Source of the DNA: Peronospora farinosa
Lineage: Eukaryota; Oomycota; Peronosporomycetes; Peronosporales; Peronosporaceae
Direction: 5' to 3'
Length of the DNA stretch: 64,000 nucleotides
Assembly: GCA_947646735.1 (NCBI GenBank)
Contig: CANTFK010000771.1
Coordinates: 186,001-250,000 of the forward strand
Part shown: one piece after another, positions 10,221-22,012 of the stretch
Position numbering within the stretch: position 1 is the first letter of the stretch
How the letters are laid out: each line of letters starts with the position of its first letter
Notes under the pieces: generated by a model
Told to the model about the DNA's origin: nothing
The model's input: only the letters and a program-made list of their open reading frames with translations
The model's database searches: none
Program-made: the position numbers and the translations under genes

Positions 10221-12589
10221 TTATGCCTTGTTCTTCTTCTGTTTCTTGGCTTTCTTCTTGTCCTGCTGTTGCGACTTCCGCTTGAGGTTTTCGACCATGG
10301 CGTTTAGCGTGCGGTTATCGTTATCATTTCTAGCAGTATCTGCATCCAACTTGATAGGTATGGCATGAGTAGCGTCCTGGTCATACCGTTGCCGCCGCTC
10401 CTTGAAAATAGCCTGGGTGGCCTCCGTCTTTTTGAACTTTGGGTCCGTCGGGTCCAGTTGAAATTGCGAGCCCTTAGTGTACAAAGCGCCAAAACGCGGA
10501 TCGGCTGCGTCAAACTCGAACCCCTCCTGCAGACCACCACTTGCTCTTTGCTTCACCAACTTCTTCATCTCCTTGGCACGGCGCTTGCCCTTCAGAGACT
10601 TGACCTTTTCCTGCTTAGCAATTTTCTTCATGTCAAAGTTGCGCTCACCCTGGTCACTATCACTGCTACCACCATTGCTGCTATCGCCGCCAACGGTGAT
10701 GGCCTCGCGCAGCAAGTTTGCCTCCTTGGCACCACGACCCTTCTTCTTTAGCACTTCGCGTTGCTCACGCTCGAGCTCTTTCTGTCGTGCACGTTTCTCG
10801 TGCAGTTTACGGTTTTTTTCCTGCTTCTTCTCACGTGTGTACCGCTCGAACGGCGTTTCATTAGCCTCAAGCTCCTTCTGTCGCTTTGCCTTCAGTACAT
10901 CACCCGCACCAGGCGCGAACGACATCTCCATATCACCCTCATCACCAGCTCCATCTTCACCATCAGTGCTATCCGCCAAGCCTCCTTCAGGAGCATCGTT
11001 ATCATCATCATCTTCTGCGTCGCTGCCTAGCAGCATCGACCGGTATCGGTTTCGAAGCTTTTTGATTTTGGCCTCCTTCTTGGACTTCTTTTTGCTGTCA
11101 GGAGCAGTGACGGCCGTGTTGCTATCGGCCTCTTTCTCTTCATCACTGTCGTCACTCCCATCCTCAGCTTCTGAAGCATCTGATACATCCGAAGCAAGGT
11201 ATGCCTTGAAGTCATCGTCGTGGGCATCCTTCCAGTCAGTGGGACGCGTCAGCAGCTCCAAACGCTGGTCATCATCCTCCTCCCATGTAAGCTTCACATC
11301 CGTTTGCTGGAGTGCCAAAGTGGCAAAGATTGTCGGCTTGTACCGGTCAGGCACGCTGTCACACGACTCTTTGGGTGTGTTAGTGAAGGTTGTGTCGTCC
11401 GACACATAGCGGAGATCAAGAACGTTTGATGAGGTCTCGTACTCGAGCTGATCGCACTGGTCGAAGATCGTGCTAGCAGTCTTTACCGAATCGCACGTCA
11501 CGATGGCATAGTAATATCGCAACTTTTGTAGTTCGTATTTCCGCAGCTTTTCACGGTCAAAGCCGTCCGACTCACTTTCTAGCGTTACACTCTTCTTCAC
11601 GCCAAGAGGGTCATCCGAGTCGTAGTCATCCTTTTCTCCCTCGGCGCTGTCACCGTCCTCGTCATCATCAGCAGCTTTGTCCTCTTTGTCCGCTTCGTTG
11701 TCTTCATCCTTTGTTGAGACCTTCAGCTTTCCGTCTTTATTCTCAGCTTCCTCTTCATTCACTATTGGCTTGGCTTGATCATCCCAAAGACCCTGCGGCC
11801 CTCGCTGTCCCTCCTCTCTCTACAGCAAACCCACAAAATATTAGCAACTCCGACTCAATCCATCCAATCCATAGCATTCTCCACGTACTATTTTCTCAAG
11901 ACCGTAGTCCGACGGATAAATAGTCACATCCTGTACGGTGCCCGTGGCCGGTGCAAACGACTGGCAGAGTGCAAACAAGTCCACAGCACGAATACGCGTC
12001 CAGTCGCAATTAAGTACAGCAAAACGTTTCGTCTCTTCACCCATAGGAATCTCTTCTTTCTCGTCTTTGATTACACCTTCGACCTCGTCATCATCACTGT
12101 CTTCCGAGTCCGAGTCGGAGCTGTCCAAGCCCGACTCAAGTTCACCCCGAGCCATACGATTGAGATAGTCAAGTCGCGAGAGTTTCTCATTGTTTTTTGC
12201 AACTGTTGCATCTGCATCATCATCGAAACTCGTCGTGGACGGAACTTTGATCATTGCCTTGTCTTCTCCATCGCCACCAATCTGCTGCTCTTTGTCTTCT
12301 TCTTTCAGACAATAAAACTTTTTCATTTCATTCTCCTTCTTTTGAATACGACGCCCATATTTGTCGTATTTTCCCTGTACACTTTGAAAACGATCATCCT
12401 GAAGCGCTCCAGCAAACCTTGGATCAATCTCAACTTTATTCTTACGCTTGGAATTTCGAGCAAATCTCTATACAACAACAACATTCAGCCACTGGATTTA
12501 TAAATATATGTTCATTCCATTCATTTCAATTGACATACCGGATCATTATGCACTTTGTGAAAACGTTGGTCATGTACGGAATCACTCAT
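10221..12589 (-). CDS. ESF1: ESF1-like pre-rRNA processing protein
   Basis: ESF1 is a nucleolar protein needed for 18S rRNA maturation in the small-subunit processome. Three exons on the minus strand: 12539-12589, 11889-12467 and 10221-11819. The N-terminus (MSDSVHDQRFHKVHNDP) leads into NKVEIDPRFAGALQDDRFQ. Then come long Asp/Glu/Ser stretches, the ETKRFAVLNCDWTRIRAVDL block, VTIYPSDYGLEKI, GPQGLWDD, LRKYELQKLRYYYAIVTCDS with FDQCDQLEYE (an RRM-like fold), WEEDD, and a Lys-rich coiled region. It ends with a NUC153 domain (DPRFGALYTKGSQFQLDPTDPKFK) and a basic tail, probably a nucleolar targeting signal. Convergent with GET4; the 326 bp between their stops hold nothing recognisable. Confidence 0.92.
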
Positions 12590-12835
12590 AATGTCGAGTA
12601 CGTACTTATTTGGCTGGTTGAGAATGGCGAGTTTAATTTCAACCAATGAGTAAAAGTCTCCGTTAATCGGTAGATTTCGTCATCTGAGTGTGATATACAG
12701 ACCTCCCTCCAAATAGTTTCCCTCCGATAAGTTATAACCTCCAATAGGTTATCAAATTTCGTGTCCACCGAGCTCGTTCTTTGGTCGCTAAGTTATAAGT
12801 TATAACCAGGCAGGGCAATGTAACTCTGGGAGCCG

Positions 12836-12930
12836 CTTATGCCACAGACGTTAATACTACGGCCACAGACATTGATACTACGGCCACAGACAAAACTACT
12901 AGGCTACTAGGGCCACAGACAATAATCCCA
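12836..12930 (+). repeat. Short tandem repeat, about 21-bp unit
   Basis: Four imperfect units of the form gccacagac-(a/g)tt(a/g)atactacg run from 12842 to 12925, immediately after two close copies of agttataa. The repeat lies between ESF1 and element C, and no function is evident. Confidence 0.75.
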
Positions 12931-13694
12931 GCCAATCACAGCTCAAAAATATCAATTAAATTCAATATACTAATGATTAGTGCTGGACGATATTAGAATC
13001 TCGATATTTTGTGGGCTCATCGCTTAGTTGCACATTTCAATCCTTACACATAAAGCAGCAGAGTAGCAAGCAATTTGTCACGCGGAAGATAATGCAAGAA
13101 CATATGAATATGGAAGCCTCCGCAATTGGCATTGGAATCGACACCAAGTCCTCTTACAAACAACGAGATGGACGATCAGATAATTTTATTACAAGTGCGA
13201 TCGTGGAGGCGTAGATCAAAACCGTCATGGACATGTCGAAGTTCAAAAGGCGAAAGACAGTACTGCCCTTTTAAAGGTGTTGGACGAGAATTGAAAGGTA
13301 TGACTATGCATTCAATTTAGTTATATACCTACAAAGTTAGAGCTTTCACATTAAACAATCGTCTCCTCCTTTACGGACAACGCCTGGTCCATTATAATTA
13401 CTCGCAACATCTTGCAGCAGTGAAACGTCACCCTGTCGAGATCCCTCATCAACGACAACCACCGTTCCAACATCCAAATATTTAATGTATGCTCTATACC
13501 ATGCATAGATAGCAATTAAACGGTAAATAAAAGGGCAGTTATTACGTTATAATCATATTAACATGTTACTGCTGATTGGTTGTGTTGATTAGCATTCGTT
13601 TAAACGTGATAGCATCGCGAGAAATGCCATTCTTGCACGTTATGCTAAGAATTGGACTCGAATTCTCGTCCGCGACCAACAAAGACGTTGGATG
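12931..13694. other. Intergenic region with possible degenerate coding traces
   Basis: No gene can be called. The minus strand at about 13365-13480 has an uninterrupted stretch reading LDVGTVVVVDEGSRQGDVSL that looks coding-like but matches nothing I recognise. The left end of element C begins at 13695. Confidence 0.35.
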
Positions 13695-14218
13695 TGTGGT
13701 GGATTGAATTATCAGACAGCGTAGGAGAACCACAAACATACACAGCGCCGGACTGCCGACTTACGGAGGGGGTACCCCGATACCATGTCGTATCAACCTT
13801 GGGCCTTACCTTGTGTACCCGCCGGCTAGGCTGGTGTTGCTCCTTGTTAGACGCAAAAGACTTATTGAATTGGTCCTTGTATAGAGGGACTTGGTGGTCC
13901 ACGAGTACATATGCTTCACTCGGGACCAATTTTCTATTTCTCAATTTGCTGAGTCGAGAGCAATGCACCTGGTACTCTGTGCCCCTTTGGTGGCTTACGG
14001 TGTCTTGGTCTTTCGACCCCTTTTCTTTTTCCCCGTAAAGAGGCCGCTTCCTGAGGTGGTGCTACTCGGGACGAGCCCACAGGCCAAAATACTTCCTGGG
14101 GTTCGCTCGAACTTGAATCTTACCACATGACTGTATTCAACGGGAGGGCCAAAATATATTCCTTCCTTGGAACAGGTAGGTAGATCAAGTTCGCACTTGA
14201 GTATTGACACTTACTTGA

Positions 14219-14524
14219 TGTAACGGGCTAAGGACTTGTTACCGTCTCACACTAAAAGGACGTTGAGGAAGCGCTCTTAATTCACTCGTAAATATAACTC
14301 TGTTTTATTTTGTTTTAGTTTTAATTCGCAGTAAGTGCGAATATGTTGGAACCACTTAATATGGAAGTCAATTTATTATTGGCTAATTATTGGGTCTGGC
14401 ACCCCAATAATGAACCAATAATAAAATGACGCGCAGTATCCGCTAATCGGATACTGCCCTATGCCTCCTTATGTAATTATGTATTATCCCTATAACTACG
14501 TATGTAATAGGTTGCCCCATTACA
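14219..14524 (-). repeat. Element A 3' LTR
   Basis: 306-bp direct copy of 36714-37030. Both ends carry the family's TGTAA/TTACA termini. It is flanked on the left by TSD CTTGA and on the right by the antisense ORF region. Confidence 0.85.
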
Positions 14525-14641
14525 TCACCCCCCCCCTCTCTCTAAGTTGCAATTACCTCAACGTAAGCGCGAAACGCAGAAAGAATCTTCTCGACCAACG
14601 GCGTAACTCCGAACCTGCTCAGTTAGACTTAACTGAGCAGC

Positions 14642-16010
14642 ATGGACCCTAGGCTTCCACAAAACAATGTCTCTGACAACCAGAACTGGGAAACCCAAGC
14701 GACAATCCGTAGAGAGCAGGCACCGCAGGTCATGGATGGGGAATTGAAACCGTGGCGCTTGTATGGTCTTGAAGGTGATGTCGAACTTGAGCAACTAAAG
14801 GTAATGAAAGACCTTTTCACGCGATACCGTACAGTGAGAGGCAAGGCGACAAACAACGCATATACCGACGATGCGTTGCAGAGATCTTGGTGTTCCTTCA
14901 TCAGGCGCTGGAACGCGAGCCGACGTGAAGGAACGTCCTTCACGTCCTGGTTAGATGGTCGCGAGGGAACGCGTGATAGACACGCTATTGGCGACCTGCG
15001 CCGGCGCATCTGTCGCATGACTTGTGACGAGTATTAACTTTGTTACTTCCACGTTCGTGAGGGGCGTCCAACGTTCAACATGGGCAGATCGCGATCGGTC
15101 CTGCAGGAGTGGGACGACTTGGTGTGTACGCGAGGCATGCCCGATCATATTCGTCCAGGGATTGCCCGTTATGAGGGAAGCCTTTCAGAGATCCAGGTTT
15201 CCGAGCTACGGCGAGTGACAACGCGTCCTTACGATCGCCGAGGGCATTCAAGTAGCCGATGTCGTCAACCGTATCATCCATATGCTCCCGAGCCTCGTAT
15301 AGGGCTCGGTCTCGGAGTCGCTCGGGGGATCGTCGTGGTTTCGTTGCTCGCGAGCATTACGGCTCGCGAGAATGGAGATGGAACCGGCAGCGTCGGTCGC
15401 GATCACCGTCTTTCTACGGGACTCATAGTCCTCGACCACGTCCGGGACATCTTGGGTCAGCGATCTCGATGTCTCCCATGTATCGTCCGCCGGCGAATAT
15501 CTCAACCAGCGAAACTTGAAATGTTTCTCGACACGCTTCTTCATGGGGCCGAGTTATTACTCGGCGCCTGGGGCTTGTGATCCTCATGATCGACAATTCA
15601 GTCGAAAATCCAACGTCGTGCACCGGATGCATCAATTAAGGGCGGAGGAGCATCACGACGAAAAATCTCTGTCGATAAGCGCCGATTCTCGCAATCGGGC
15701 GCCTGAACAGTCGAATGAAGAGGTGCGCATACTTCGCGCTGAAGCCGAGGAGTCGAAGAATGCCCTACTTGATGTTCGCGAGATGGCTGAGAGAGCTCAA
15801 GATCGTGCGAATGCTGCTACTGAGGATGCTGAGCGGACTCGACGTGAGCAGCGGGTACTGTTAAGCGCCTACGTCAACTTGAGACGACTGCGTTCGGAGG
15901 ACCCCAGCAGATCTAGTCTGCACGCGTTCGGACAGGACTTCATCCCAGTCGTCGTCAGCGTCGTCGTCAAGGGATGTCGAATTTTGAGCCGGCACAAAAG
16001 AGCGGGGAAG
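14642..16010 (+). CDS. Antisense additional ORF of element A (frameshifted)
   Basis: Plus-strand coding region lying antisense to gag-pol between the chromodomain and the 3' LTR. The first frame (14642-15037, 131 aa) has a conserved domain with GELKPWRLYGLEGD, a helix LFTRYRTVRGKATNN and ALQRSWCSFIRRW. Frames continuing through about 15580 are rich in Arg-Ser dipeptides (SYRARSRSRSG, RSRSPSF). A final frame (15516-16058) ends in a coiled coil (EEVRILRAEAEESKNALLDV). Element B has the same order antisense at 27330-26090. It is not gag, PR, RT, RNase H or IN, and the function is unknown. Frame changes near 15040 and 15520 suggest decay in this copy. Plant Tat-lineage elements are known to carry antisense ORFs, but I cannot test homology here. 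Confidence 0.6.
15248..15544 (-). CDS. Element A chromodomain at the pol C-terminus
   Basis: The minus-strand frame reads KHFKFRWLRYSPADDTWE followed by TSRSLTQDVPDVVEDYES. This fits the chromodomain core of chromovirus integrases (V-x-W-x-G-Y-x-x-xx-D-T-W-E-P then L-x-DVP-xxV-x-x-YE). Chromodomains guide integration toward modified chromatin. The RS-rich part of the antisense ORF is encoded on the opposite strand of the same bases. A stop at about 15861 separates it from the upstream integrase linker, so pol is broken. Confidence 0.6.
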   Translation of the reverse strand: MKKRVEKHFKFRWLRYSPADDTWETSRSLTQDVPDVVEDYESRRKTVIATDAAGSISILASRNAREQRNHDDPPSDSETEPYTRLGSIWMIRLTTSAT

Positions 16011-16429
16011 ATCAAAGGGAGTGTGGCGAAGCGAAAGAGTGAATTTGGCAAAGTGTGATCGCATATTTTTGGTTAAGTCCGAAATGGTCAATATTGATGA
16101 ATCGCAATCCAGCCGAAGAAGTTTTGAGACGTTGCAAATGGAATGGAAAACAGTGAATGGTGGAGCTCGCAGTTCTATGTCGAATTAAATATGGCCTAGA
16201 AACTACGCAACTGCGATCTCCGGTATTTTTCGATGGCGATCCGCGTGAACGCGATCGCTAAGAAGGAGGATTGGTACATCCAAGTATGTGGAAGACGGTC
16301 TGGTGTAGATCACATCACTATGGAAGACTGGAACGAGGTGGACATGACATGTCATATAGATGGACCATTTCACATGATCCGAGGAACGGTGAAAAGGACA
16401 AGTCGTGATCCGGCGGACCGCGATCCGAT

Positions 16430-16640
16430 ACTAATTATTAGTATCGCGATCCGATACTAATTATTAAGTACCGCGATCCGAGACTAAAATAAGTACCGCG
16501 ATCCGATACTAACTATTAGTACCGCGATCGTGATACTAATTATTAGTATCACGATCTGATACTTATTACTAGTACCACGATCTGATACTAATATAAGTAC
16601 TGCGATCCGATACTAATTATTAGCGATCCGATACAAAAAT
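16430..16640 (+). repeat. Palindromic repeat array in E LTR
   Basis: Repeated units built from cgatccgatactaa and its complement ttagtatcggatcg alternate, forming short palindromes with tt(a) centres. The same array occurs at about 18690-18905 and 31970-32175 in the other E LTRs with different unit numbers. Confidence 0.85.
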
Positions 16641-17333
16641 GGTATTAGATCCAATCGAGGTGGCGATCCAGATCGCGGCGATATTGGAGTGGACCACATT
16701 ACAAGATCTGATTTTTCCGAAAGGGTGATACGTGGCAATAGATCCTGAGATACAGATAAGCAAGATCATAGGTTTTGGTATTTGATTGGCTAACATTAAC
16801 AGAGTTCAATTTGCTTCTAAGTACACGTGTCGACTTCTCTATTCCAGGCAGGATATTTGACCTCCCGACGCCGAGAATATCGACTACAAGTGCACCCTGG
16901 ATTGTTTTGGCCAGGTGAAGGAATTCTCAACACAACAACTCAACTGCGATCGGACGCAGAAATAACAAGTAAGGGCAAAGCAAGCAAGTGCAGGACGGAT
17001 CAAGTGATCAGAAGGTTCTGCTCAAGTGGTCAGAAGATTCAAGCTTCGCCTTATTGGACGATTGGCATCTATTGGTACGATCAACAAACAAGTACTCGGT
17101 CGATCTTGTGAATATTTCCACAAGATCACCAAAACCCCCTATCCCTAACCCGTTTAGGATTAACATCGACTCAAGTCCACCGAGAAGAGAGCAACCCGCC
17201 CTAACGACGGGTACACAAGGTGAGAAGCGCTTTATATGCGGAATCGGGATACCCACTCCGTTAGTCGGTCTTCCAGGCGCCAGTGGAGTATCGGAGTCGC
17301 ATCAGCAATTTTGCGAATCCCACTCCACCACAA

Positions 17334-17800
17334 TCTGGTACTTCAGCGCGATCTGAAATTCAGGCGCGATCTGGTACTTTGGCGCGATCTGGTACTCGGG
17401 GATTGTACTTTAGGGATTGGATTTGGCGCGATTTGGTACTTTAGCGCGATCTGGTACTTTGGCGCGATCTGGTACTTTGGCGCGATCTGGTACTCGGCGC
17501 GATCTGAAATTCCGGCGCGATTTGGTATTCCGGCGCGATCTGGTACTTCAGCGCGATCTGGTACTTCGGCGCGATCTAATACTTCAACGCGATCTGTTAT
17601 TTCAGCGCGATCTGGTACTCCGGTGCGATCTGGTATTTTCCGGCGCGATCTGGTACTCCGGTGCAATCTGGATTTTCCGGCGCGATCTGGTACATCCGGC
17701 GCGATCTGGTACTCCGCCGCGATCTGATACTTCAACGCGATCTTGTACTCCGGCGCGATTTGGTTTTTGGGGCGCGATCCGCCAAGTCGGTGCGATCCAG
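17334..17800 (+). repeat. About 19-bp minisatellite (gcgcgatctggtactt-type)
   Basis: About 22 imperfect head-to-tail units of gcgcgatctggtact(t/c)(c/t)(g/c)g fill the start of the interior of the E block. Frames on both strands stay open through most of it, giving repetitive Arg/Ser/Gly/Thr/Ala or Ala/Glu/Tyr peptides. I attribute that to composition, not coding. Confidence 0.85.
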
Positions 17801-17864
17801 TATTACAACGCGATCTTAGTTTCCGTCGAAAGCAAAAAGGAAACGCCAAGCTTTTCCCTCGCCT

Positions 17865-18150
17865 TCGCCTGACTCTAAGTATGGCGGATGGTCTTCCGGT
17901 CCTGAACACGCTACACTTGCTGCTCTCTCCGAATCGCGTTCAACCGCGAGGCGTCACACCACCGTGACGAAAATCTATGGCAACACCGGATCGTCTCAAT
18001 CTCCAATCATAATTCACGATGGTAGCCCACCAACCAGAAAATCGCCAGTCTTGAGTCCTGATACGTCTCCTAGCCTTACGGCCAAGATCTACAAGCTCGA
18101 CCTTTTTGGCGAACCTTCCAGCGACTCGGACGGAAATTTTTAGCGTTTCC
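17865..18150 (+). pseudogene. Gag-like internal fragment of an E element
   Basis: A coding-like frame (TVTKIYGNTGSSQSPIIIHD, then Ser/Pro-rich, then KIYKLDLFGEPSSDSDGNF) ends in a stop at about 18141, and further frames continue brokenly to 18300. The composition and its position between LTRs suggest the interior of an E retrotransposon. No diagnostic domain is visible. Confidence 0.35.
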
Positions 18151-19305
18151 AGTGACATCCGTGAAGACATAAACCCGTTGCTCACTCCCGCTCAATACGC
18201 CGATCTGCCTGATCTCCAAGAATCTCGTGATGCATGGATACCAGAATATCGTGAGCGAAAACCTCGATCGTCGATTCAGGTTTCTCCGTGGTCCGTCCGA
18301 CGGGTCAGTCTGACCATTGTTGCGGAATTACAAGAACTTGCTTGCCTTGCCCTTACTTGTTATTTCTGCGTCCGATCGCAGTTGAGTTGTTGTGTTGAGA
18401 ATTCCTTCACCTGGCCAAAACAATCCAGGGTGCACTTGTAGTCGATATTCTCGGCGTCGGGAGGTCAAATATCCTGCCTGGAATAGAGAAGTCGACACGT
18501 GTACTTAGAAGCAAATTGAACTCTGTTAATGTTAGCCAATCAAATACCAAAACCTATGATCTTGCTTATCTGTATCTCAGGATCTATTGCCACGTATCAC
18601 CCTTTCGGAAAAATCAGATCTTGTAATGTGGTCCACTCCAATATCGCCGCGATCTGGATCGCCACCTCGATTGGATCTAATACCATTTTTGTATCGGATC
18701 GCTAATAATTAGTATCGGATCGCAGTACTTATATTAGTATCAGATCGTGCTACTAGTAATAAGTATCAGATCGTGATACTAATAATTAGTATCACGATCG
18801 CGGTACTAATAGTTAGTATCGGATCGCGGTACTTATTTTAGTCTCGGATCGCGGCACTTATTTTAGTATCGGATCGCGATACTAATAATTAGTATCGGAT
18901 CGCGGTCCGCCGGATCACGACTTGTCCTTTTCACCGTTCCTCGGATCATGTGAAATGGTCCATCTATATGACATGTCATGTCCACCTCGTTCCAGTCTTC
19001 CATAGTGATGTGATCTACACCAGACCGTCTTCCACATACTTGGATGTACCAATCCTCCTTCTTAGCGATCGCGTTCACGCGGATCGCCATCGAAAAATAC
19101 CGGAGATCGCAGTTGCGTAGTTTCTAGGCCATATTTAATTCGACATAGAACTGCGAGCTCCACCATTCACTGTTTTCCATTCCATTTGCAACGTCTCAAA
19201 ACTTCTTCGGCTGGATTGCGATTCCTCAATATTGACCATTTCGGACTTAACCGAAAATATGCGATCACACTTTGCCAAATTCACTCTTTCGCTTCGCCAC
19301 AGGAG

Positions 19306-20243
19306 ATCCGCTGGTAGGTAATCCTTGAGGCACCCAACATAGAACGTCGGGTGCAAACGCATAGATGTAGGTATGTCTAGCGTGAAAGCGTCACCATGCA
19401 CCCTAACAACCCGAAATGGGCCAATATATCTTGGCGCTAACTTATTAGCGCCCAAATTCGTCACTGGGGTGTTCGGTAATCCACTAATTGATACTCTGTC
19501 ACCTTCTCGAAATATTACATATTATTTTGGCCTCATCTGTCTGCATTCTCCTTTTGCTTGTCGACTGCCTCTTGTAATACATCACGCACAAAACGCGTGA
19601 TTCCTTGTCGTAATAACAGAAGTTCGTTTACTGCAGACGAACTTACAGGCGACGTATTCTCTTTTGGGGCAAAATTAGCAACGGGAGACGCGATGGAATG
19701 CATCGCGACAGGAGTCGACATGCCGTTGTCCACAAAATTACCAGCAGTAGTTGCATCGGAAAGAGCCTTAGCCTCATCGTATTCAATCATCAATAGTTTC
19801 GGACCAATTCCATCAGTAGATACTCCCCCATCAAGCTTTGAGACTGGGTGCTCTGGAGCTGAGAGAGCAAGTAGCGCCGGAACGCGAGGATGTCTCGCGT
19901 TATTCAATAAAAATGGCGTCAACCTGGTTGACGCATGGACAGCAATGTTAATTGCAAACTCTGCAAGTGGAAGAAGAAACGAACTCCATGACGAGAGCGA
20001 TGTTTGCATAACTGCGCAAGGCATCTTCGAGCAATCTGTTCACAGGCTCCGTTTGCCAATCCATCTCTGGATGGGCCGTTGTAGACATAAGCAATCGCGT
20101 GCCTAATAGATGGAATAATTCGGCCGAGAAAGCCGAAGCGAAACGCGGGTCGCGGTCCAAAACAATAGATTCTGGCAAGCCATGATGCCTGAAGATAAGA
20201 TTAATGAAGATATTCGCTGTCGTCTCCGCTGTAATGTTGCAGG
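19306..20243 (-). pseudogene. Element A integrase, C-terminal half
   Basis: The minus strand reads ITAETTANIF...HHGLPESIVLDRDPRFASAF, then LLGTRLLMSTTAHPEMDWQTE, which holds the second catalytic Asp region (SDRDPRF; here LDRDPRF) and the conserved TAYHPQTDGQTE motif with DGQ changed to DWQ. It continues with a GPF-type C-terminal domain (NLGANKLAPRYIGPFRVVRV). The upstream half of the same enzyme lies beyond element B at 27752-28396. Stops and small frameshifts are present. Confidence 0.8.
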
Positions 20244-20582
20244 TGTAATGGCTACATTACACACACAGTTAACAAATAAACAATTACATATGTAGACAGG
20301 TTCTGGGCCCGAATAGCGGGCACAGCGTGAAAACTTATTATTGGTTTATTATTTGGGCCTAAAGTCCCCAATATGGACCAATGATAAATCAACCTGAATA
20401 TTGTGTGGTTCCCGAAAGGCGGGAACACTGTCGTATTTATTACGACTAAAATCTTCGTAATTAGTACGAATTAAAACCAAAATAAAAATCAGAGTTAAAT
20501 TTACTTGATACCTAATACTTGGGCTTGAGTCTTCCTCGAGCGCGCGTGTAAGCTAGTGACGGTACGTTCTAGCCCCGTTACA
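20244..20582 (+). repeat. Element B 5' LTR
   Basis: 339 bp, closely similar to 27412-27751. It is followed by cctggtagcacttagtag, the probable primer-binding region. Element A has a related sequence next to its 5' LTR (36713 leftwards, cctggtagcaaattgtag), so the two families probably share a primer type. Confidence 0.85.
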
Positions 20583-20798
20583 CCTGGTAGCACTTAGTAG
20601 TCCTTCCTATGCCCGAGTTTGGGATGAGCGAATCGTCGTACTTTGACGCTCCAGATTTATTTCTGGAGCACGCGACCTTCCCCCATCTTACTGGTGTTGA
20701 GTGGGATGCCCTTAATCGCCTCGCGGCGATATCGGGAGAGGCATTCGTCGCGTCGCTGATGAGATCAGCGACCCCTGACGCGCAACGTCTCGCCATAC

Positions 20799-21500
20799 AT
20801 GAGTTTTATGGCACGCGAGCTCGCCGAATCCAACCGGCGAGGCTTAACTCCCTCGCGCCCTTCACGTAATGAGGCCGTGAAGATGGAAACCTCCTCCTAC
20901 TCTGGAGAAGGTAAGGACCGGTTATCGCTGAATCGGTGGTTCCGAGAAGTTGATATCGCCATCGCCTCGAGACTTCTTGAGGCTCCCCAGGCGAAGGTCA
21001 ACTTTCTTCTTTCCCGCCTCACCGGGAAGGCCAAGGAGTGGGCCCTTGGTAAGCTCGTTGTGGACGAGCACGCATTCCCCACCTTGGATACCATCCAGGA
21101 CGATCTCCGTCTTGCCTTCGAGCCACCGCAAGAGGAGAAACTGGTGCGATCAAGATTCCTGTCGATGCGACAGGGTAAAATGGCGATGCGCGACTACGTA
21201 AAGATGGCTAGGCATCTAGCGTCGTGTATTATCACGCACCCCATGGACATGTACACGCAGGTAAATGTCTTGGTGGATGGTATGCGTGAAGGGCAAACCC
21301 GCTTATCGCTCGAGCGCGCGGAGCCTGCCACATTGGACGAGACATTTGCTATTCCCTATAGTGATGACTTAAGGGTCACAATGGCCAATGCCAAACCCTC
21401 GGTCGCCACCGTTACACGGCCTTCTGGTCCGGAACCTATGGAGAGCGACGTTATTGAGTCGTCTGGTGACCGACGACGTGTCATTTTCCTATTAGGGTGA
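20799..21500 (+). CDS. Element B Gag
   Basis: A 233-residue frame preceded by an open stretch from 20609. The capsid-like region carries [38 protein letters not shown], a [10 protein letters not shown] segment, [17 protein letters not shown] and MARHLASCI. It resembles element A's Gag at 35850-36488 throughout. A frameshift before the zinc knuckle at 21520 separates them. It would form the virus-like particle of the transposon. Confidence 0.8.
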   Translation: MSFMARELAESNRRGLTPSRPSRNEAVKMETSSYSGEGKDRLSLNRWFREVDIAIASRLLEAPQAKVNFLLSRLTGKAKEWALGKLVVDEHAFPTLDTIQDDLRLAFEPPQEEKLVRSRFLSMRQGKMAMRDYVKMARHLASCIITHPMDMYTQVNVLVDGMREGQTRLSLERAEPATLDETFAIPYSDDLRVTMANAKPSVATVTRPSGPEPMESDVIESSGDRRRVIFLLG

Positions 21501-21519
21501 CGCTCGCACCGGGCGTCAA

Positions 21520-22012
21520 ATGGTTTGCTTTCGTTGTCGCAAGCCAGGGCATCGCGCGGCTGATTGCCGTGCGCCAGCGCCGATATCGGCGCAAGTAGTG
21601 GACGCCATCATGAGGGTGCTGTACCGGCCGCACGTCCAAAAAACGGTCGGGACCAGTAGGTGCATGGCGCCCTACTGGTTGGAACGGAGGTCCGGGTCCC
21701 CCGGTGGCAGCCCAACCTTCCGGTCCTCCTGCGCTACGCGCACGGTTAAATGCCACCACTACGAGTGGTGATTCACGTCTGATTATTGTCAGTTTACATG
21801 TCGCCGGCTTCCGGCGACCTCTGCGAGCACTCCTGGACTCAGGAACAACGAATAATTTCTTTCGTGAATCTTGTTTATCGATGCTGCCTCCCAGCATTCA
21901 GGTCCGTGAGGGACCTGGCCAAGTCGTCGTCAAGTTGGCTGACGGGAAACCACACCGCGTATCGCGGCGCGAAGTGTCGTTGCCGTATACGTTTGATGGC
22001 TTTCTGCAGTAA
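21520..22012 (+). pseudogene. Element B zinc knuckle and aspartic protease
   Basis: A CCHC knuckle (CFRCRKPGHRAADC) begins at 21529, followed in another frame by the retropepsin core LRALLDSGTTNNFF (DSG catalytic triad) near 21815-21860 and VKLADGKPHRVSRREV. The knuckle and the protease are in different frames. Confidence 0.75.

Larger units (their letters stand above)
16022..19301. mobile_element. Inverted-LTR block of family E inserted in element A
   Basis: The block begins TGTGGCGAAGCG and ends with its exact reverse complement, and is flanked by a 4-bp duplication GGAG (16018-16021 and 19302-19305). The left part, 16022-17332, is a complete E LTR in minus orientation. The right part, about 18335-19301, is an E LTR in plus orientation lacking its first 340 bp or so. 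Between them lie a 19-bp minisatellite and a gag-like scrap. The interrupted reading frame of element A resumes exactly across the TSD (PADL...PFDLPRS). Both outer ends are therefore LTR 3' ends, which ordinary integration does not produce. Confidence 0.75.

Noticed and set aside
10477..11409. 310-codon plus-strand frame antisense to ESF1, rich in Ser and Phe
   Set aside because: Shadow of the Asp/Glu/Lys-rich ESF1 exon; reverse complements of acidic codons give Ser/Phe/Leu and few stops.
16233..16460. 75-codon frame (MAIRVNAIAKKEDWYIQVCG) identical in both arms of the inverted E block
   Set aside because: It lies within the E LTR and is closed in the third E LTR (31258-32565), so it is probably not a gene.
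17138..17150. ccctaaccc telomere-like sequence (also near 37240 and 47330)
   Set aside because: Single occurrences only, inside LTR sequences; no tandem run of a telomeric repeat.
17343..17909. Long open frames on both strands (188 and 163 codons)
   Set aside because: They arise from the 19-bp minisatellite; the repeat unit simply lacks stops in several frames.
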